Source: Neptunicella sp048268085
GTDB taxonomy: Bacteria > Pseudomonadota > Gammaproteobacteria > Enterobacterales > Alteromonadaceae
Assembly: GCF_048268085.1 (NCBI RefSeq)
Contig: NZ_JBLWWF010000003.1
Coordinates: 204,517 to 268,516, forward strand
Reading direction: 5' to 3'
Length of the DNA: 64,000 nt
A program made the position numbers and the translations under genes. Below are positions 45,591 through 55,492 of this stretch, piece by piece (the stretch's first letter is position 1; each line of letters begins with the position of its first letter). The notes beneath the pieces were generated by a model. The model was not told the DNA's origin. It saw only the letters and a program-made list of their open reading frames with translations, and made no database searches.

Positions 45591-46532
45591 ATGAAAATTC
45601 ATCTTGCTAATCCCCGCGGTTTTTGTGCCGGTGTTGATCGGGCTATCACCATTGTTGAGCGTGCGCTGGAGATCTTCGAGCCCCCTATTTATGTGCGTCA
45701 TGAAGTGGTACATAACAAATTTGTGGTGGATGGTTTACGCCAGCGTGGAGCGGTATTTGTTGATGAATTAAATGAAGTACCCGACGATTGTATTGTTATT
45801 TTTTCCGCCCACGGTGTTGCTCAATCGGTGCGCAAAGAGGCGGATCGGCGTGGTCTTAAAGTTTTTGATGCGACTTGCCCATTAGTGACTAAAGTCCATA
45901 TGGAAGTTACTCGTGCCAGTAAAAAAGGAGTGGAATGCATTCTGATCGGGCATCAGGGGCATCCGGAAGTGGAAGGCACTATGGGGCAATACAGTAACCC
46001 GAAAGGGGGAATTTATCTGGTTGAATCCGCTGATGATGTCGATAAATTGCAAGTGAACGATGCCAGTCGTTTGTATTATTGTAGTCAAACCACCCTGTCG
46101 GTCGATGATACCGCAGATGTGATTGATGCTCTTCGGGCTAAATTTCCAGCTATTGAAGGGCCGCGCAAAGATGATATTTGTTATGCCACCCAAAACCGTC
46201 AAGATGCAGTAAGAGAATTGGCGGGTCAATGTGATTTAATGTTGGTGGTAGGCTCAACCAATAGCTCTAATTCTAATCGTTTAAGGGAGTTGGCCTTAAA
46301 GATGGGGACTTCCGCTTATTTAATTAACGATGCTGAATGTATTCAAACCCAGTGGTTAGATGGCGTTGCTAATGTGGGAGTGACGGCGGGCGCTTCAGCT
46401 CCGGATGTGCTAGTTAACGGCGTGGTCGAAAAGTTGAAAATGCTAGGTGCCAGCGAAGCAATAGAAGTGACGGGACGTCCTGAGAATATTGAATTTGCGG
46501 TCCCCAAAGAACTTCAAATTAAAATGTTGTAA
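45591..46532 (+). CDS. ispH: IspH: 4-hydroxy-3-methylbut-2-enyl diphosphate reductase
   Basis: The product has 313 residues. Iron-sulphur ligands are seen in NPRGFCAGVDRA and DATCPLVTKVH, and the third cysteine lies in ELAGQCDLM. The substrate-binding segments VGSTNSSNSNRL and TAGASAPDVLV are present. It catalyses the last step of the non-mevalonate isoprenoid pathway and closes the operon. Confidence 0.97.
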   Translation: MKIHLANPRGFCAGVDRAITIVERALEIFEPPIYVRHEVVHNKFVVDGLRQRGAVFVDELNEVPDDCIVIFSAHGVAQSVRKEADRRGLKVFDATCPLVTKVHMEVTRASKKGVECILIGHQGHPEVEGTMGQYSNPKGGIYLVESADDVDKLQVNDASRLYYCSQTTLSVDDTADVIDALRAKFPAIEGPRKDDICYATQNRQDAVRELAGQCDLMLVVGSTNSSNSNRLRELALKMGTSAYLINDAECIQTQWLDGVANVGVTAGASAPDVLVNGVVEKLKMLGASEAIEVTGRPENIEFAVPKELQIKML

Positions 46533-46576
46533 CGGATTAACTGCCGTTTAAACCTTATTCCGATAAATTTTACTTA

Positions 46577-46606
46577 CCCGTCTGATCTTTTGATGGATTA
46601 GATGGG
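46577..46606 (+). terminator. Hairpin after ispH
   Basis: CCCGTCTGATC pairs with GATTAGATGGG as RNA with two G-U pairs around an 8-base loop. The T stretch that follows is broken and lies about 13 bases on (GTTTTAT), so termination strength is uncertain. Confidence 0.5.
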
Positions 46607-46743
46607 CATCATTGTCAGTTTTATACCTTTGACATTGAATTGATAACCAAACCTTGAGCAGATTCAGCTAATCTATAACTATCGTATTAGGCTAATTTCG
46701 GCCGATACTACCTAGATAGCATAAATTCGACATAGGTTTTCCA

Positions 46744-47412
46744 ATGAGTGGGTTTTCAGTTCAAGACAATCATTGCAGCATGTCATCACCCTATTATCCG
46801 CCAATCTCTGCTCAGCGTGGGGTGGGGATGATCGAAGTGTTGGTGACATTATTTATACTAGCCATTGGTATGCTTGGTGTGGCCTCATTGCAATTTGTCG
46901 GAGCGTTTTCAAATGCCGATGCATTGAATCGCTCCAACGCCGTACTTGTTGCTCAGCAAATGGCGGAAAAGCTAAGAGCGAATAGTTACGTCTCAGCCAC
47001 CGCTAGCGGCCCGGTGGTAGATAATAATTATTTTGATCCTGATCTATATAATTTTGAATCTTTGAGCTGTGGTTCTTCAGCGGCACCTTGGCAGTGTTTT
47101 TGTCGACAGATTCCTGCCAGCATTCCTGATTGTAATACCAATACCTGTACAACTGCTGAGTTAGCCCAATTTGATAGCTGGCAAATGTCATGTGCTGCCA
47201 GCAAAATTAACCCCAGTGTAAGACTAAGTCTGACTTGTAATGATAATAATGCGGCTGATGCCGATGCTTGCAGTGTCGGTTCAATACATCGGATTATGTT
47301 GACTTGGCCGGTAGAAAACTGGCAGAACATTGATCGTAAGTTAAACGCGGTGTGCAATCCGAATGCGAATGCTGAGCCTCTTGATTGCGTTGTGCTTGAT
47401 GTGGTGCTGTAG
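46744..47412 (+). CDS. pilV: PilV: type IV pilus minor pilin/modification protein
   Basis: The protein has 222 residues. The type III signal is RGVGMIEVLVTLFILAIGML, with cleavage after Gly and Glu at +5, preceded by an unusually long leader of about 28 residues. The hydrophobic helix and a cysteine-bearing C-terminal domain follow. It starts the minor-pilin operon and ends directly at the ATG of pilW. Confidence 0.88.
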   Translation: MSGFSVQDNHCSMSSPYYPPISAQRGVGMIEVLVTLFILAIGMLGVASLQFVGAFSNADALNRSNAVLVAQQMAEKLRANSYVSATASGPVVDNNYFDPDLYNFESLSCGSSAAPWQCFCRQIPASIPDCNTNTCTTAELAQFDSWQMSCAASKINPSVRLSLTCNDNNAADADACSVGSIHRIMLTWPVENWQNIDRKLNAVCNPNANAEPLDCVVLDVVL

Positions 47413-48282
47413 ATGAAGACTCAACGTTTATCTCAAACCGGTTTTAGCTTAATTGAACTCATGATTGCCTTGGTGCTGGGATTGATGATTACCGGTGCGA
47501 TTGTACAAGTGCTGGTGAGTAATCAGGTTACTGAGAGGCTCAATCGTTCCATGGCATCGACTCAGGAAAGTGGCCGCTTTATCATGACAAGGCTACGTGC
47601 AGAATTACTGACTGCTGGTCGTTATGATCCCATTGATCCAAATTTAAATCGCAGTGTCGATATTGTTCCCGAAGCTTCATTTGTACAAAACCATCCCATT
47701 ATTTTACCCGGTGACTTTGCCAATGCCCTTACGTTGGGTTCAACACAAGGCGCTTCAGGAGCAAATGATACCTTAGTGGCCGGAATGCAGGGAGGACAAG
47801 ATTGCCGCGGCTATAAGCTGGGGTATCTGGGAGCGGAAGAGTTTTACGTTGTGAATGAATATTTCGTTGAAGACAACAAACTCAAATGTCGTGGTTTTGA
47901 TGGACGGGTATTGCGGGGGCAACGTGCTGCGGTAGGCAACAATGGGGATGCGGCATTTACCTTATTAGATGATGTATATAGTTTCCAAGTGGTTTATGGC
48001 GTGACCAATTCAGCGGTGGCGGCAGATAATTCGGCTCGGCCGGTGCGTTATGTTACGGCTAATCAACTTGCGGCTGAAATCGCGGGCGGTAGTCAGGTGG
48101 TTGCTATTCAAATTGCTATTTTGCTCAAAGGAGAAGGGCAAGTTTATATCGATCAAGTTTCAACCTTCAAATTATTAAACGAAGCCGAAATTACCCCGTC
48201 GGATCATGGTTTGTATAAACAATTCGATACCACTATTAGTTTTCGCAATGTTAAAAATTTTCTTCGGAGTAAAAAAATATGA
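47413..48282 (+). CDS. pilW: PilW: type IV pilus minor pilin
   Basis: The protein has 289 residues. Prepilin cleavage site SQTG before FSLIELMIALVLGLMITG, with Glu at +5. The C-terminal region (PilW family) contains LDDVYSFQVVYGVT and VVAIQIAILL. It assembles with PilV, PilX and PilE into the pilus-priming tip complex. It overlaps pilX by four bases (ATGA). Confidence 0.9.
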   Translation: MKTQRLSQTGFSLIELMIALVLGLMITGAIVQVLVSNQVTERLNRSMASTQESGRFIMTRLRAELLTAGRYDPIDPNLNRSVDIVPEASFVQNHPIILPGDFANALTLGSTQGASGANDTLVAGMQGGQDCRGYKLGYLGAEEFYVVNEYFVEDNKLKCRGFDGRVLRGQRAAVGNNGDAAFTLLDDVYSFQVVYGVTNSAVAADNSARPVRYVTANQLAAEIAGGSQVVAIQIAILLKGEGQVYIDQVSTFKLLNEAEITPSDHGLYKQFDTTISFRNVKNFLRSKKI

Positions 48283-48863
48283 ATGCTATTCCGCTGAAAC
48301 AGCAAGGGATAGTGCTAGTTTTCGCCTTGCTGGTGTTACTAAGCCTGACTATCTTGGGGGTTTCATCAGTAAGTTCCAGTTTAATGCAAAGTAAAATGGC
48401 GCAGTCCATGGAATCCTATAATTTAGCCTTTGACGCCGCTGAAGCGGGCCTGGGTGGCGTTATTTTTGAGTCGGAAGATTTAGCTATTTTAGCTAATGAT
48501 GCTCTGCCTGATCCGCTTACTCAAGCTCGTCAAAATGCAGCAATCGATCCCGCTACTGAAGCATTGAGTTGTTTTGATACTGCCACGTGGACAAATCGTC
48601 GTCTGACTAGCGCTGGAGTTCAATCTGGTGCACAGAATAATGCTGCCGGCACTTACAGCAATAGCCCTGCAATCAATAGTTGGTCCAGTACAGCCTTTGT
48701 GGGTGAAAGGGCCTGCTTAGGTTCCAGTAATGTGGTTGGTGGCAGCAATATCACTTGTCACTATTTTATGGTGAGAGGTTGTGGTCAAGTAGAAGGCGCT
48801 GGTTATGCGGTAGCTAATTCGTTGAATGTTTCTGTTTTTGCACCTGCGACAAACGGGGGGTAG
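48279..48863 (+). CDS. pilX: PilX: type IV pilus assembly protein
   Basis: The protein has 194 residues. Leader KQQG before IVLVFALLVLLSLTILGVSS; as in many PilX proteins there is no Glu at +5, which usually marks a non-major, tip-located pilin. The following MAQSMESYNLAFDAAEAGL segment is typical of the family. It is placed between pilW and pilY1. Confidence 0.88.
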   Translation: MNAIPLKQQGIVLVFALLVLLSLTILGVSSVSSSLMQSKMAQSMESYNLAFDAAEAGLGGVIFESEDLAILANDALPDPLTQARQNAAIDPATEALSCFDTATWTNRRLTSAGVQSGAQNNAAGTYSNSPAINSWSSTAFVGERACLGSSNVVGGSNITCHYFMVRGCGQVEGAGYAVANSLNVSVFAPATNGG

Positions 48864-48870
48864 GAAAACT

Positions 48871-51800
48871 ATGTACCAGAATAAATTTAAAGTGGCATCA
48901 GCATTCTTTGCTGCAATATTATCAGCGATGATTAGTTTTACTGCTCAAGCGGATGATATAGAAATCTATCTCGGAGTGGGTGGAAATCAACTCACTTATA
49001 ACCCTAACGTACTGTTTATTATGGATAGTTCAGGCAGTATGGCAGGTAAGGATGGCACCTATGAATCTCGCCTGTTACGGGTGCAAAATGCCCTAAAAGA
49101 TGCATTGCGATCTGCCACTAATATCAATGCAGGGTTAATGCGTTTTTCTGATTATGGTGGACCCATTCTCTATCCTGTTCGTCCTATTGATTCTCCCGTT
49201 GAGCCAGAAATTGTCACGTCGGTAGCGGCATCAGGTGATGATGCCTATCAGGAATCTAGCTCGGTGAATGTCACCTATGATCGCGTGAAAATTGTCGAAG
49301 GTACGGGCACCGTCACGAGTGGTTTTCGTTTTTCGCAGTTACAAATTCCTCGTGGGGCGGTGATCTCTTCTGCTTATTTGCGATTGGCGTCTGATGGTTT
49401 CAACAGCTCACCGGCAAATATTCGTTTTACAGCTGAAGCGGTTGGTGATTCAGCTGGATTTAGTTCAGCTACCAACAACATCAGCACACGAACTAAAACG
49501 GCAGCGCAGATTGACTGGAATAGCAATAATGACTGGCCGACCAGCAATGAACAATTTGTTACGCCAGATATTGGGGCGGTGATCCAAGAAGTGGTCAATA
49601 GAAGCGACTGGTGTGGGGGTAATGCATTAAGTTTGATTATTGAAGGAACAGGTTCGAGTGGTGGCAGTAATCGTTATATCAAATCTTATGACGAAGGCAC
49701 TGGTTTAGGCGCAGAATTAGTGGTGTCTTATGACAAAGCTTCAGCGACAGGATGTGTGTCAGGTGATATGTATTTTCAGGTCGACACCCAAAATAATAAT
49801 GCTGAAGAGCAATCTAATGGTTATCAGAATACCGGAGACGAATTAACTTTTAACGACAGTAACAATGACTATGTGGGAGTACGTTTTGATAATGTGACTA
49901 TTCCACAAAATGCAGTGGTTGAAGAGGCGTACCTGACGTTTACGGCCTATCAGAATCGTTATGGTAGCGCTTCGTTTGACATAGCTGCTGTCGATGAGGG
50001 TGATCCAAACGATTTTTATCCTTACCCAAGACGATTATTAAGGAATAAACCAAAAACTTCCTCCGTAACTTGGTCAGGCCTTCCCAATTGGTATCGTAAC
50101 AATACCTATCAGAGTCCATCATTAGTTAATCAAGTCCAGACCTTGGTAGATCGAGGCGATTGGGCATCAGGCAACGCCATGATGTTTGTTTTGTCTAATT
50201 TTAACGGTAACCGAGGCGCTTATTCCTATAACGGTAAACCTTCCGGGGCGCCTCAGCTTAGAATTAAGTTTCAGGGCAATGCGATCCCGGCCACGGTAGC
50301 GACGGTGCGTGATCATTTATTAAATAAGGTCGATGAATTGTCATCGGATGGTTTAACACCGATTGTCGATACCCTATATGAGGCGGTTAACTATTACGGT
50401 GGACGGGATGTGTATTATGGCAGGCAACGCGGAACGTCAGGTGTCAGCAGCAGTGTTCGTCGTAATACCAGAGTAAGTAACCGTTTATCTTATACCGGAG
50501 ATGATTCGGTTTTACCTTACGGTTGTTCGGAAGATAATCTAAATGACAGTGATTGTATTAATGAATACATTCCTTCTGGAGCCACTTATATTTCGCCGGT
50601 TACGGATCTCCAATGTCAAACCAATAACCACATAGTATTGCTGTCTGACGGTGAAGCAAATAATAACCATAGTGTTAACGAGATAGAGTCCTTACTGGGT
50701 AAGTCATGCTCTAACGCCAGCAGTGGCGAAAAGTGTGGTATCGATCTGGTTAAAAATATTAGTAAGAAAAGTGAGTCGGTTATTGATGCGCGAGTGATTA
50801 CCCATACCATCGGCTTTGCGGCTAATTCCACCGCTAACAACTTTTTGAGCCAACTTGCGTTGCAGGGCGGTGGCGGATTCTATACTGCCAACGATAGTGT
50901 TCAATTATTAACGGCATTCGAAAGCATTTTGAAAAGCGTAAAAGATGTCAACGCCACTTTCGTTTCGCCTGGTGTGGCGGTTAACCAGTTAAACCGACTG
51001 ACTCACCGTGATGAACTTTATTTTGCCCTGTTTAAACCAGCTGAAGGAACCGCTTGGCCGGGCAACCTGAAAAAATACAAAATAGCCGGAAACTTGATTA
51101 AAGATAAAAATGGTCAAGCTGCGGTGGATGACGGGACTGGATTCTTCAAAGACACTGCGCATAGTTATTGGTCGACTTTGGCGGACGGCAGTGATGTTCG
51201 TGATGGGGGGGCCGCTAATCGTCTGGATTTAAGCCGAGCTGTCTATACGTTTAGTGGTACGGGCAATATTGCTACGTTAAGTAATAGACTCAATGAAAAT
51301 AACAATTCTATTACCACAACCGATTTGAATATTGATACCCAGCCCAACCCAACAGATTTACGTGATGTGTTACTAAAGTGGGCACGTGGAGTTGATGTTA
51401 AAGATGATGATGATGATGGATCGACAACTGATGCCCGTTTACAGATGGGCGATCCCATTCATTCCCAACCCGTTATTGTTAACTATGGTGCTAACGATAG
51501 CGCCATTATGGTCGCGACTAATCAAGGCTATTTACATTCATTTGATCCGGAAACCGGTGATGAAAACTTTGCGGTTATTCCTAAGGAGTTGTTACCGAAT
51601 CTATATGATTTCTATCAGAACAATTCATCGTTTAATCATATCTATGGGATGGATGGGGATATGGTGCTACGCGAGACGTCTTCGACAAAATATTTGTATG
51701 TCGGTATGCGCCGTGGCGGTAGAAATTATTATGCCTTTGATATTACCAATAAGACCTCACCATCGTTGGCCTTTAAAATAGAAGGAGGACAAGGACAGTT

Positions 51801-52962
51801 TGCCAAGTTGGGACAAAGCTGGTCTAAACCGACGGTAACCAAAGTGAATATTGGCGGCAGTGTTAAAACCGTATTGATATTTGGTGGCGGTTACGATGAA
51901 GATCAGGATAACCGTTTGTTGCGTGGTCCCGATGCCATGGGAAATGCGGTGTATATAGTGGATGCTGATACGGGCAACTTACTTTGGTCAGCCAGTAATA
52001 ACGGGGCTAATATGAACCTTGCGGATATGCAATACAGTATCCCAGCAAGAATATCGGTTATCGATCGTGATAGTGATGGAATTGCTGATCATTTGTATGT
52101 AGTTGATATGGGCGGACAAATATTCCGTTTGGATATACATAATGGTGAGTCAGTCGCTAATTTGGTCACAGGGGGACTATTGGCAAGCCTGGCAAATGAC
52201 GGTGATGCGACTGAAAATCGGCGTTTCTTTTATGCTCCCGATGTGTCAGAAATTAGTCTTGCCGATGAGCACTATTATGCGGTGGCGATTGGTTCTGGCT
52301 ATCGTGCTCATCCACTGAATGTAGAGATTAAAGACAATATTTATATGATTAAGGACAGTGGTGTATTTTTGAAGGATACCAATGGTAACTACAGTTTACC
52401 GGCGGCGCCATTTACGGCTGCAGATTTATATGATGCTACCGCGCATGCATTAACAACAGGGAGTGCGGCTAGCCAAGCGTTGGAAGCGGCAGCGTTTTCG
52501 AATAAACATGGTTGGTTAATTAGTTTAGGTAGTGGTGGTGAAAAAGTATTAGCTACACCACTAATATTGAATTACAAATTATTCTTTACCAGTTATGTAC
52601 CAGCACAGATCAGCGCCAGTTTATGCGCTCCACCAAGCGGTAATAGTCGAGCTTATTTAGTTGAACTGATTAATGGTAATGCGGTGACCGACTTGAATCA
52701 TAATAACGTTGACGAGCATGCAGACCGTTTTGTTGATTTACAGCAAACGGGGATTGCACCAGAGACTAAAGTGTTGATTGAAGATCCGACCCATCCTGTA
52801 GTTTGTTTGGGTACCGAGTGTGGATCAATCGTTAAAGAAGTGGATGCAGATGGTGATGAAATTGCCTGTACGACCCAGTTGGATTGTTTGGCAGAAAATA
52901 TTTATGGTCGGCTTGAACGCGTGCAGAAAAGTGCCTGGAAAACAGAAACGGAGAGACAGTAA
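48871..52962 (+). CDS. pilY1: PilY1: type IV pilus tip adhesin
   Basis: The protein has 1363 residues. Signal peptide 1-27 ends AQA. A von Willebrand A domain starts with FIMDSSGSM (MIDAS residues 52-56). It is interrupted by about 355 extra residues (roughly 112-468) that form two related beta-rich modules, and it resumes with SDGLTPIVDTLYEA and HIVLLSDGEANN. The C-terminal PilC/PilY propeller has the calcium site DRDSDGIAD (near 1066). I choose ATG 48871 with AGGA upstream over the in-frame ATG at 48826. PilY1 controls pilus extension and adhesion. Confidence 0.93.
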   Translation: MYQNKFKVASAFFAAILSAMISFTAQADDIEIYLGVGGNQLTYNPNVLFIMDSSGSMAGKDGTYESRLLRVQNALKDALRSATNINAGLMRFSDYGGPILYPVRPIDSPVEPEIVTSVAASGDDAYQESSSVNVTYDRVKIVEGTGTVTSGFRFSQLQIPRGAVISSAYLRLASDGFNSSPANIRFTAEAVGDSAGFSSATNNISTRTKTAAQIDWNSNNDWPTSNEQFVTPDIGAVIQEVVNRSDWCGGNALSLIIEGTGSSGGSNRYIKSYDEGTGLGAELVVSYDKASATGCVSGDMYFQVDTQNNNAEEQSNGYQNTGDELTFNDSNNDYVGVRFDNVTIPQNAVVEEAYLTFTAYQNRYGSASFDIAAVDEGDPNDFYPYPRRLLRNKPKTSSVTWSGLPNWYRNNTYQSPSLVNQVQTLVDRGDWASGNAMMFVLSNFNGNRGAYSYNGKPSGAPQLRIKFQGNAIPATVATVRDHLLNKVDELSSDGLTPIVDTLYEAVNYYGGRDVYYGRQRGTSGVSSSVRRNTRVSNRLSYTGDDSVLPYGCSEDNLNDSDCINEYIPSGATYISPVTDLQCQTNNHIVLLSDGEANNNHSVNEIESLLGKSCSNASSGEKCGIDLVKNISKKSESVIDARVITHTIGFAANSTANNFLSQLALQGGGGFYTANDSVQLLTAFESILKSVKDVNATFVSPGVAVNQLNRLTHRDELYFALFKPAEGTAWPGNLKKYKIAGNLIKDKNGQAAVDDGTGFFKDTAHSYWSTLADGSDVRDGGAANRLDLSRAVYTFSGTGNIATLSNRLNENNNSITTTDLNIDTQPNPTDLRDVLLKWARGVDVKDDDDDGSTTDARLQMGDPIHSQPVIVNYGANDSAIMVATNQGYLHSFDPETGDENFAVIPKELLPNLYDFYQNNSSFNHIYGMDGDMVLRETSSTKYLYVGMRRGGRNYYAFDITNKTSPSLAFKIEGGQGQFAKLGQSWSKPTVTKVNIGGSVKTVLIFGGGYDEDQDNRLLRGPDAMGNAVYIVDADTGNLLWSASNNGANMNLADMQYSIPARISVIDRDSDGIADHLYVVDMGGQIFRLDIHNGESVANLVTGGLLASLANDGDATENRRFFYAPDVSEISLADEHYYAVAIGSGYRAHPLNVEIKDNIYMIKDSGVFLKDTNGNYSLPAAPFTAADLYDATAHALTTGSAASQALEAAAFSNKHGWLISLGSGGEKVLATPLILNYKLFFTSYVPAQISASLCAPPSGNSRAYLVELINGNAVTDLNHNNVDEHADRFVDLQQTGIAPETKVLIEDPTHPVVCLGTECGSIVKEVDADGDEIACTTQLDCLAENIYGRLERVQKSAWKTETERQ

Positions 52963-53420
52963 TGAAAATGAAAGGATTTACCCTAATTGAACTTATGATT
53001 GTGGTGGCGATTGTTGGCATTATTGCTTCTATTGCTTATCCATCTTATTTAGGCTTTGTTAAAAACGGAAAACGAAGTGCGGCTCAAGCAGACTTAATGG
53101 CGTTGGCAGCGGCAATGCAACGACATAAAGCGGGTAACTTTAGTTATAAAGGTGCTGCCTCTGGTGGTGGTGATACTGGATCTCCGGCCGTTTTTCACAC
53201 TTACTCACCTTCGAATGAGCCAGCCGCGAACAAACAATATAACCTGGTCATCGCGACTGTTAATGCCAGCGGCAGTAGTTATTCCTTGACCGCAACCCCG
53301 GTTTCAGGAACATCTCAAGCTGATGATGGTGTGTTGTATTATTTCAGTGATGGTCGTAAAGGCTGGGATAAAAATGACGATGGGACGTTAGCAAACAGTG
53401 AATATTGTTGGAAATGTTAG
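52962..53420 (+). CDS. pilE: PilE-type minor pilin
   Basis: The protein has 152 residues with leader MKMKG before FTLIELMIVVAIVGIIASIA, with Glu at +5. The C-terminal domain has only one Cys-x-x-Cys-like end (YCWKC). The start codon shares one base with the pilY1 stop (TAATG), showing coupled translation. It closes the minor-pilin operon. Confidence 0.9.
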   Translation: MKMKGFTLIELMIVVAIVGIIASIAYPSYLGFVKNGKRSAAQADLMALAAAMQRHKAGNFSYKGAASGGGDTGSPAVFHTYSPSNEPAANKQYNLVIATVNASGSSYSLTATPVSGTSQADDGVLYYFSDGRKGWDKNDDGTLANSEYCWKC

Positions 53421-53443
53421 TCTAATCTAATCGTTTTAAGCGG

Positions 53444-53472
53444 GTTAACAGCAAGTGATTCTTGCTGTTAAC
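53444..53472. terminator. Hairpin between convergent pilE and fimT
   Basis: Perfect 12-bp inverted repeat GTTAACAGCAAG / CTTGCTGTTAAC with a 5-base loop. The right arm contains the fimT stop codon on the minus strand. There is no clear T tract on either side, so this is a structural barrier or weak bidirectional terminator. Confidence 0.6.
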
Positions 53473-54022
53473 TACAATCTAGAGGATTACCTGAATTATC
53501 TTCGTATATCCCGTCATTGTTACTGTCATCACTGGTTTTTACCCTTCCTTGTAAGCTAACGGTTAGCGCTCTGGCAAACTTCGCTTCTTTACTGTCGTGA
53601 CAAATTAAAATAGTCGCAGGAGAGGCTGTAACACCGGTAGCGCTAAAACGGATGGGTAAGGCCGGACCGGTAGTAATAATGGTCCCTTCATTAATTTCTG
53701 TTCCCGCTAAAATATCTTCATTAGCATTACGGGTACCATCAGCATTGGCATCGATAAATACCATTTTGGCATTACTCCAGTCCGTGCTGCAGTCTGTGAA
53801 GTCTTGACTGGGGCAAATAATAGTGGTGGTTTGTTCGTTGACTGCTGTCGAGCGTGCATATTGGATCATGGAGCTGACTTCATTTATTTGCGAAATCACT
53901 CGGTTTTTTACCAGCATGTCGCGCATATTGGGCCCAACTACGGTGATTAAAATAGCCACGATTGCAATGGTAATAAGCAGTTCTACAAGGGTTAGTCCAT
54001 ACTGTTTTTTCACTGATGGCAT
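53468..54022 (-). CDS. fimT: FimT/FimU-like GspH-family pseudopilin
   Basis: The protein has 184 residues. The prepilin site is KKQYG before LTLVELLITIAIVAILITVV, with Glu at +5 but Leu instead of the usual Phe at +1. The C-terminal half matches the GspH/FimT domain (AKMVFIDANADGTRN). FimT proteins can bind DNA for natural uptake or act as minor pilins. In many relatives it begins the pilV-pilE operon, whereas here it is convergent to pilE. Confidence 0.87.
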   Translation of the reverse strand: MPSVKKQYGLTLVELLITIAIVAILITVVGPNMRDMLVKNRVISQINEVSSMIQYARSTAVNEQTTTIICPSQDFTDCSTDWSNAKMVFIDANADGTRNANEDILAGTEINEGTIITTGPALPIRFSATGVTASPATILICHDSKEAKFARALTVSLQGRVKTSDDSNNDGIYEDNSGNPLDCS

Positions 54023-54233
54023 CCTGATTTACAATAATAGAACTATACAATACATCATAATGGTTAAATGATGGGTATGTAGACGGTTTATCGAGTAGTG
54101 TGGTTGATACCCAATAGAACCTAGAATAAATAGCCGTTATAAATATTCATTTGTTTTATAGATAGTAAAGCATAATAAGTAAAAATTTTTTATGATATGC
54201 ATCAATACATAATTGGCCGAGAGTGATTTAAAG

Positions 54234-55058
54234 ATGAAGGTGGAAGATATTATTCAGGAAATGCGAGTATTGCCGCAAATCGATGTTGAGTATGAAATTA
54301 ATCGCAGAGTGAATTTTATTAAACAGCACTTACATCTTTCTGGGCTGAAAACGCTAGTATTGGGGATTAGTGGCGGAATTGATTCCTGTACGTTAGGGCG
54401 TTTAGCACAGATAGCCGTCGATCAGTTAAACAGTGATGGGGCTTCGAAATATCAGTTTGTTGCTGTTAGATTACCTTATCATGTGCAAGCTGATGAACAT
54501 GATGCGCAACTTAGTATTGATTTTATTAAGCCGAGTAAGAATATTATGGTTAACGTTCAACCCGGAGCCGATGGAGTGCATTTGGCCACTTGCCAGGCAT
54601 TGCAGGATTGCTTGCCGGACAGTGAAACGAAACAAGACTTTGTAAAAGGTAATGTTAAAGCGCGAATTCGGATGGTCATTCAATATGAAATTGCCGGTCT
54701 TTTAGATGGATTGGTGTTAGGCACCGATCATTCAGCGGAAAATATTACCGGCTTTTATACTAAATATGGTGATGGGGCTTGTGATTTAGCGCCATTGTTT
54801 GGCTTAAATAAACGTCAAGTTAGACAGATTGCCAGAACGTTAGGCGCTCCTGCCAGTCTAATTGATAAAGCCCCAACTGCAGATTTGGAAAGTTTGACTC
54901 CACAAAAAGCCGATGAAGATGCTTTGGGATTAAGTTACGAAGAAATTGATGACTTTCTGGAAGGTAAGAAAGTTACAGCTCATGTTAATGAAAAACTATT
55001 AAATATTTATCAGCGCACTCAACATAAGCGCCAACCTATACCAACAATTTACGATTAA
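54234..55058 (+). CDS. nadE: NAD+ synthetase, ammonia-dependent
   Basis: The product has 274 residues, like E. coli NadE. The ATP pyrophosphatase loop is LVLGISGGIDSCTLGR, and the deamido-NAD and ATP segments GTDHSAENITGFYTKYGDGACDLAPL are intact. No glutaminase domain is fused, so it uses ammonia. I choose ATG 54234 with GAGAG upstream over a TTG 21 bp earlier. It precedes glnB by 20 bp, so they probably form an operon. Confidence 0.95.
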   Translation: MKVEDIIQEMRVLPQIDVEYEINRRVNFIKQHLHLSGLKTLVLGISGGIDSCTLGRLAQIAVDQLNSDGASKYQFVAVRLPYHVQADEHDAQLSIDFIKPSKNIMVNVQPGADGVHLATCQALQDCLPDSETKQDFVKGNVKARIRMVIQYEIAGLLDGLVLGTDHSAENITGFYTKYGDGACDLAPLFGLNKRQVRQIARTLGAPASLIDKAPTADLESLTPQKADEDALGLSYEEIDDFLEGKKVTAHVNEKLLNIYQRTQHKRQPIPTIYD

Positions 55059-55078
55059 TAACCTCTAGGAGTCTTTTT

Positions 55079-55417
55079 GTGAAAAAAATTGAAGCCATTA
55101 TTAAACCATTCAAAATGGATGATGTACGAGAAGCATTAGCCGAAATCGGTATCACCGGTATGACGGTGACGGAGGTCAAAGGTTTTGGTCGTCAGAAAGG
55201 TCATACTGAGTTATATCGTGGAGCCGAGTATCAAGTCGATTTTTTGCCTAAGGTAAAAGTGGATCTGATCGTGAATGAAGAACAAGTCGACCGTGCAGTA
55301 GAAACTATTATTCAATCGGCTAAAACCGGTAAAATTGGTGACGGTAAAATATTTGTTTATGATGTTGAACGTGTGGTTCGTATCCGTACCGGTGAAGAAA
55401 ACGAAGATGCAGTATAA
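55079..55417 (+). CDS. glnB: Nitrogen regulatory protein P-II (GlnB)
   Basis: The product has 112 residues and is nearly identical in pattern to enterobacterial GlnB. The T-loop HTELYRGAEYQVDF carries the uridylylated Tyr51, and the C-terminal TGKIGDGKIFVYDVERVVRIRTGE is complete. It senses 2-oxoglutarate, ATP/ADP and nitrogen state. GTG start with AGGAG seven bases upstream. Confidence 0.95.
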   Translation: MKKIEAIIKPFKMDDVREALAEIGITGMTVTEVKGFGRQKGHTELYRGAEYQVDFLPKVKVDLIVNEEQVDRAVETIIQSAKTGKIGDGKIFVYDVERVVRIRTGEENEDAV

Positions 55418-55443
55418 GTTAATTATAGATTTTGCTGTCTGTT

Positions 55444-55480
55444 AAAAAACAAAAGCGCTATTTAGCGCTTTTGTTTTTTT
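55444..55480 (+). terminator. Terminator after glnB
   Basis: A-rich left arm AAAACAAAAGCGCT pairs with AGCGCTTTTGTTTT over a 4-base loop, ending in a run of Ts. The symmetric A/T runs could also let it work for bamD on the other strand, as it lies 13 bp past that stop. Confidence 0.92.
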
Positions 55481-55492
55481 GATACCAGATAA

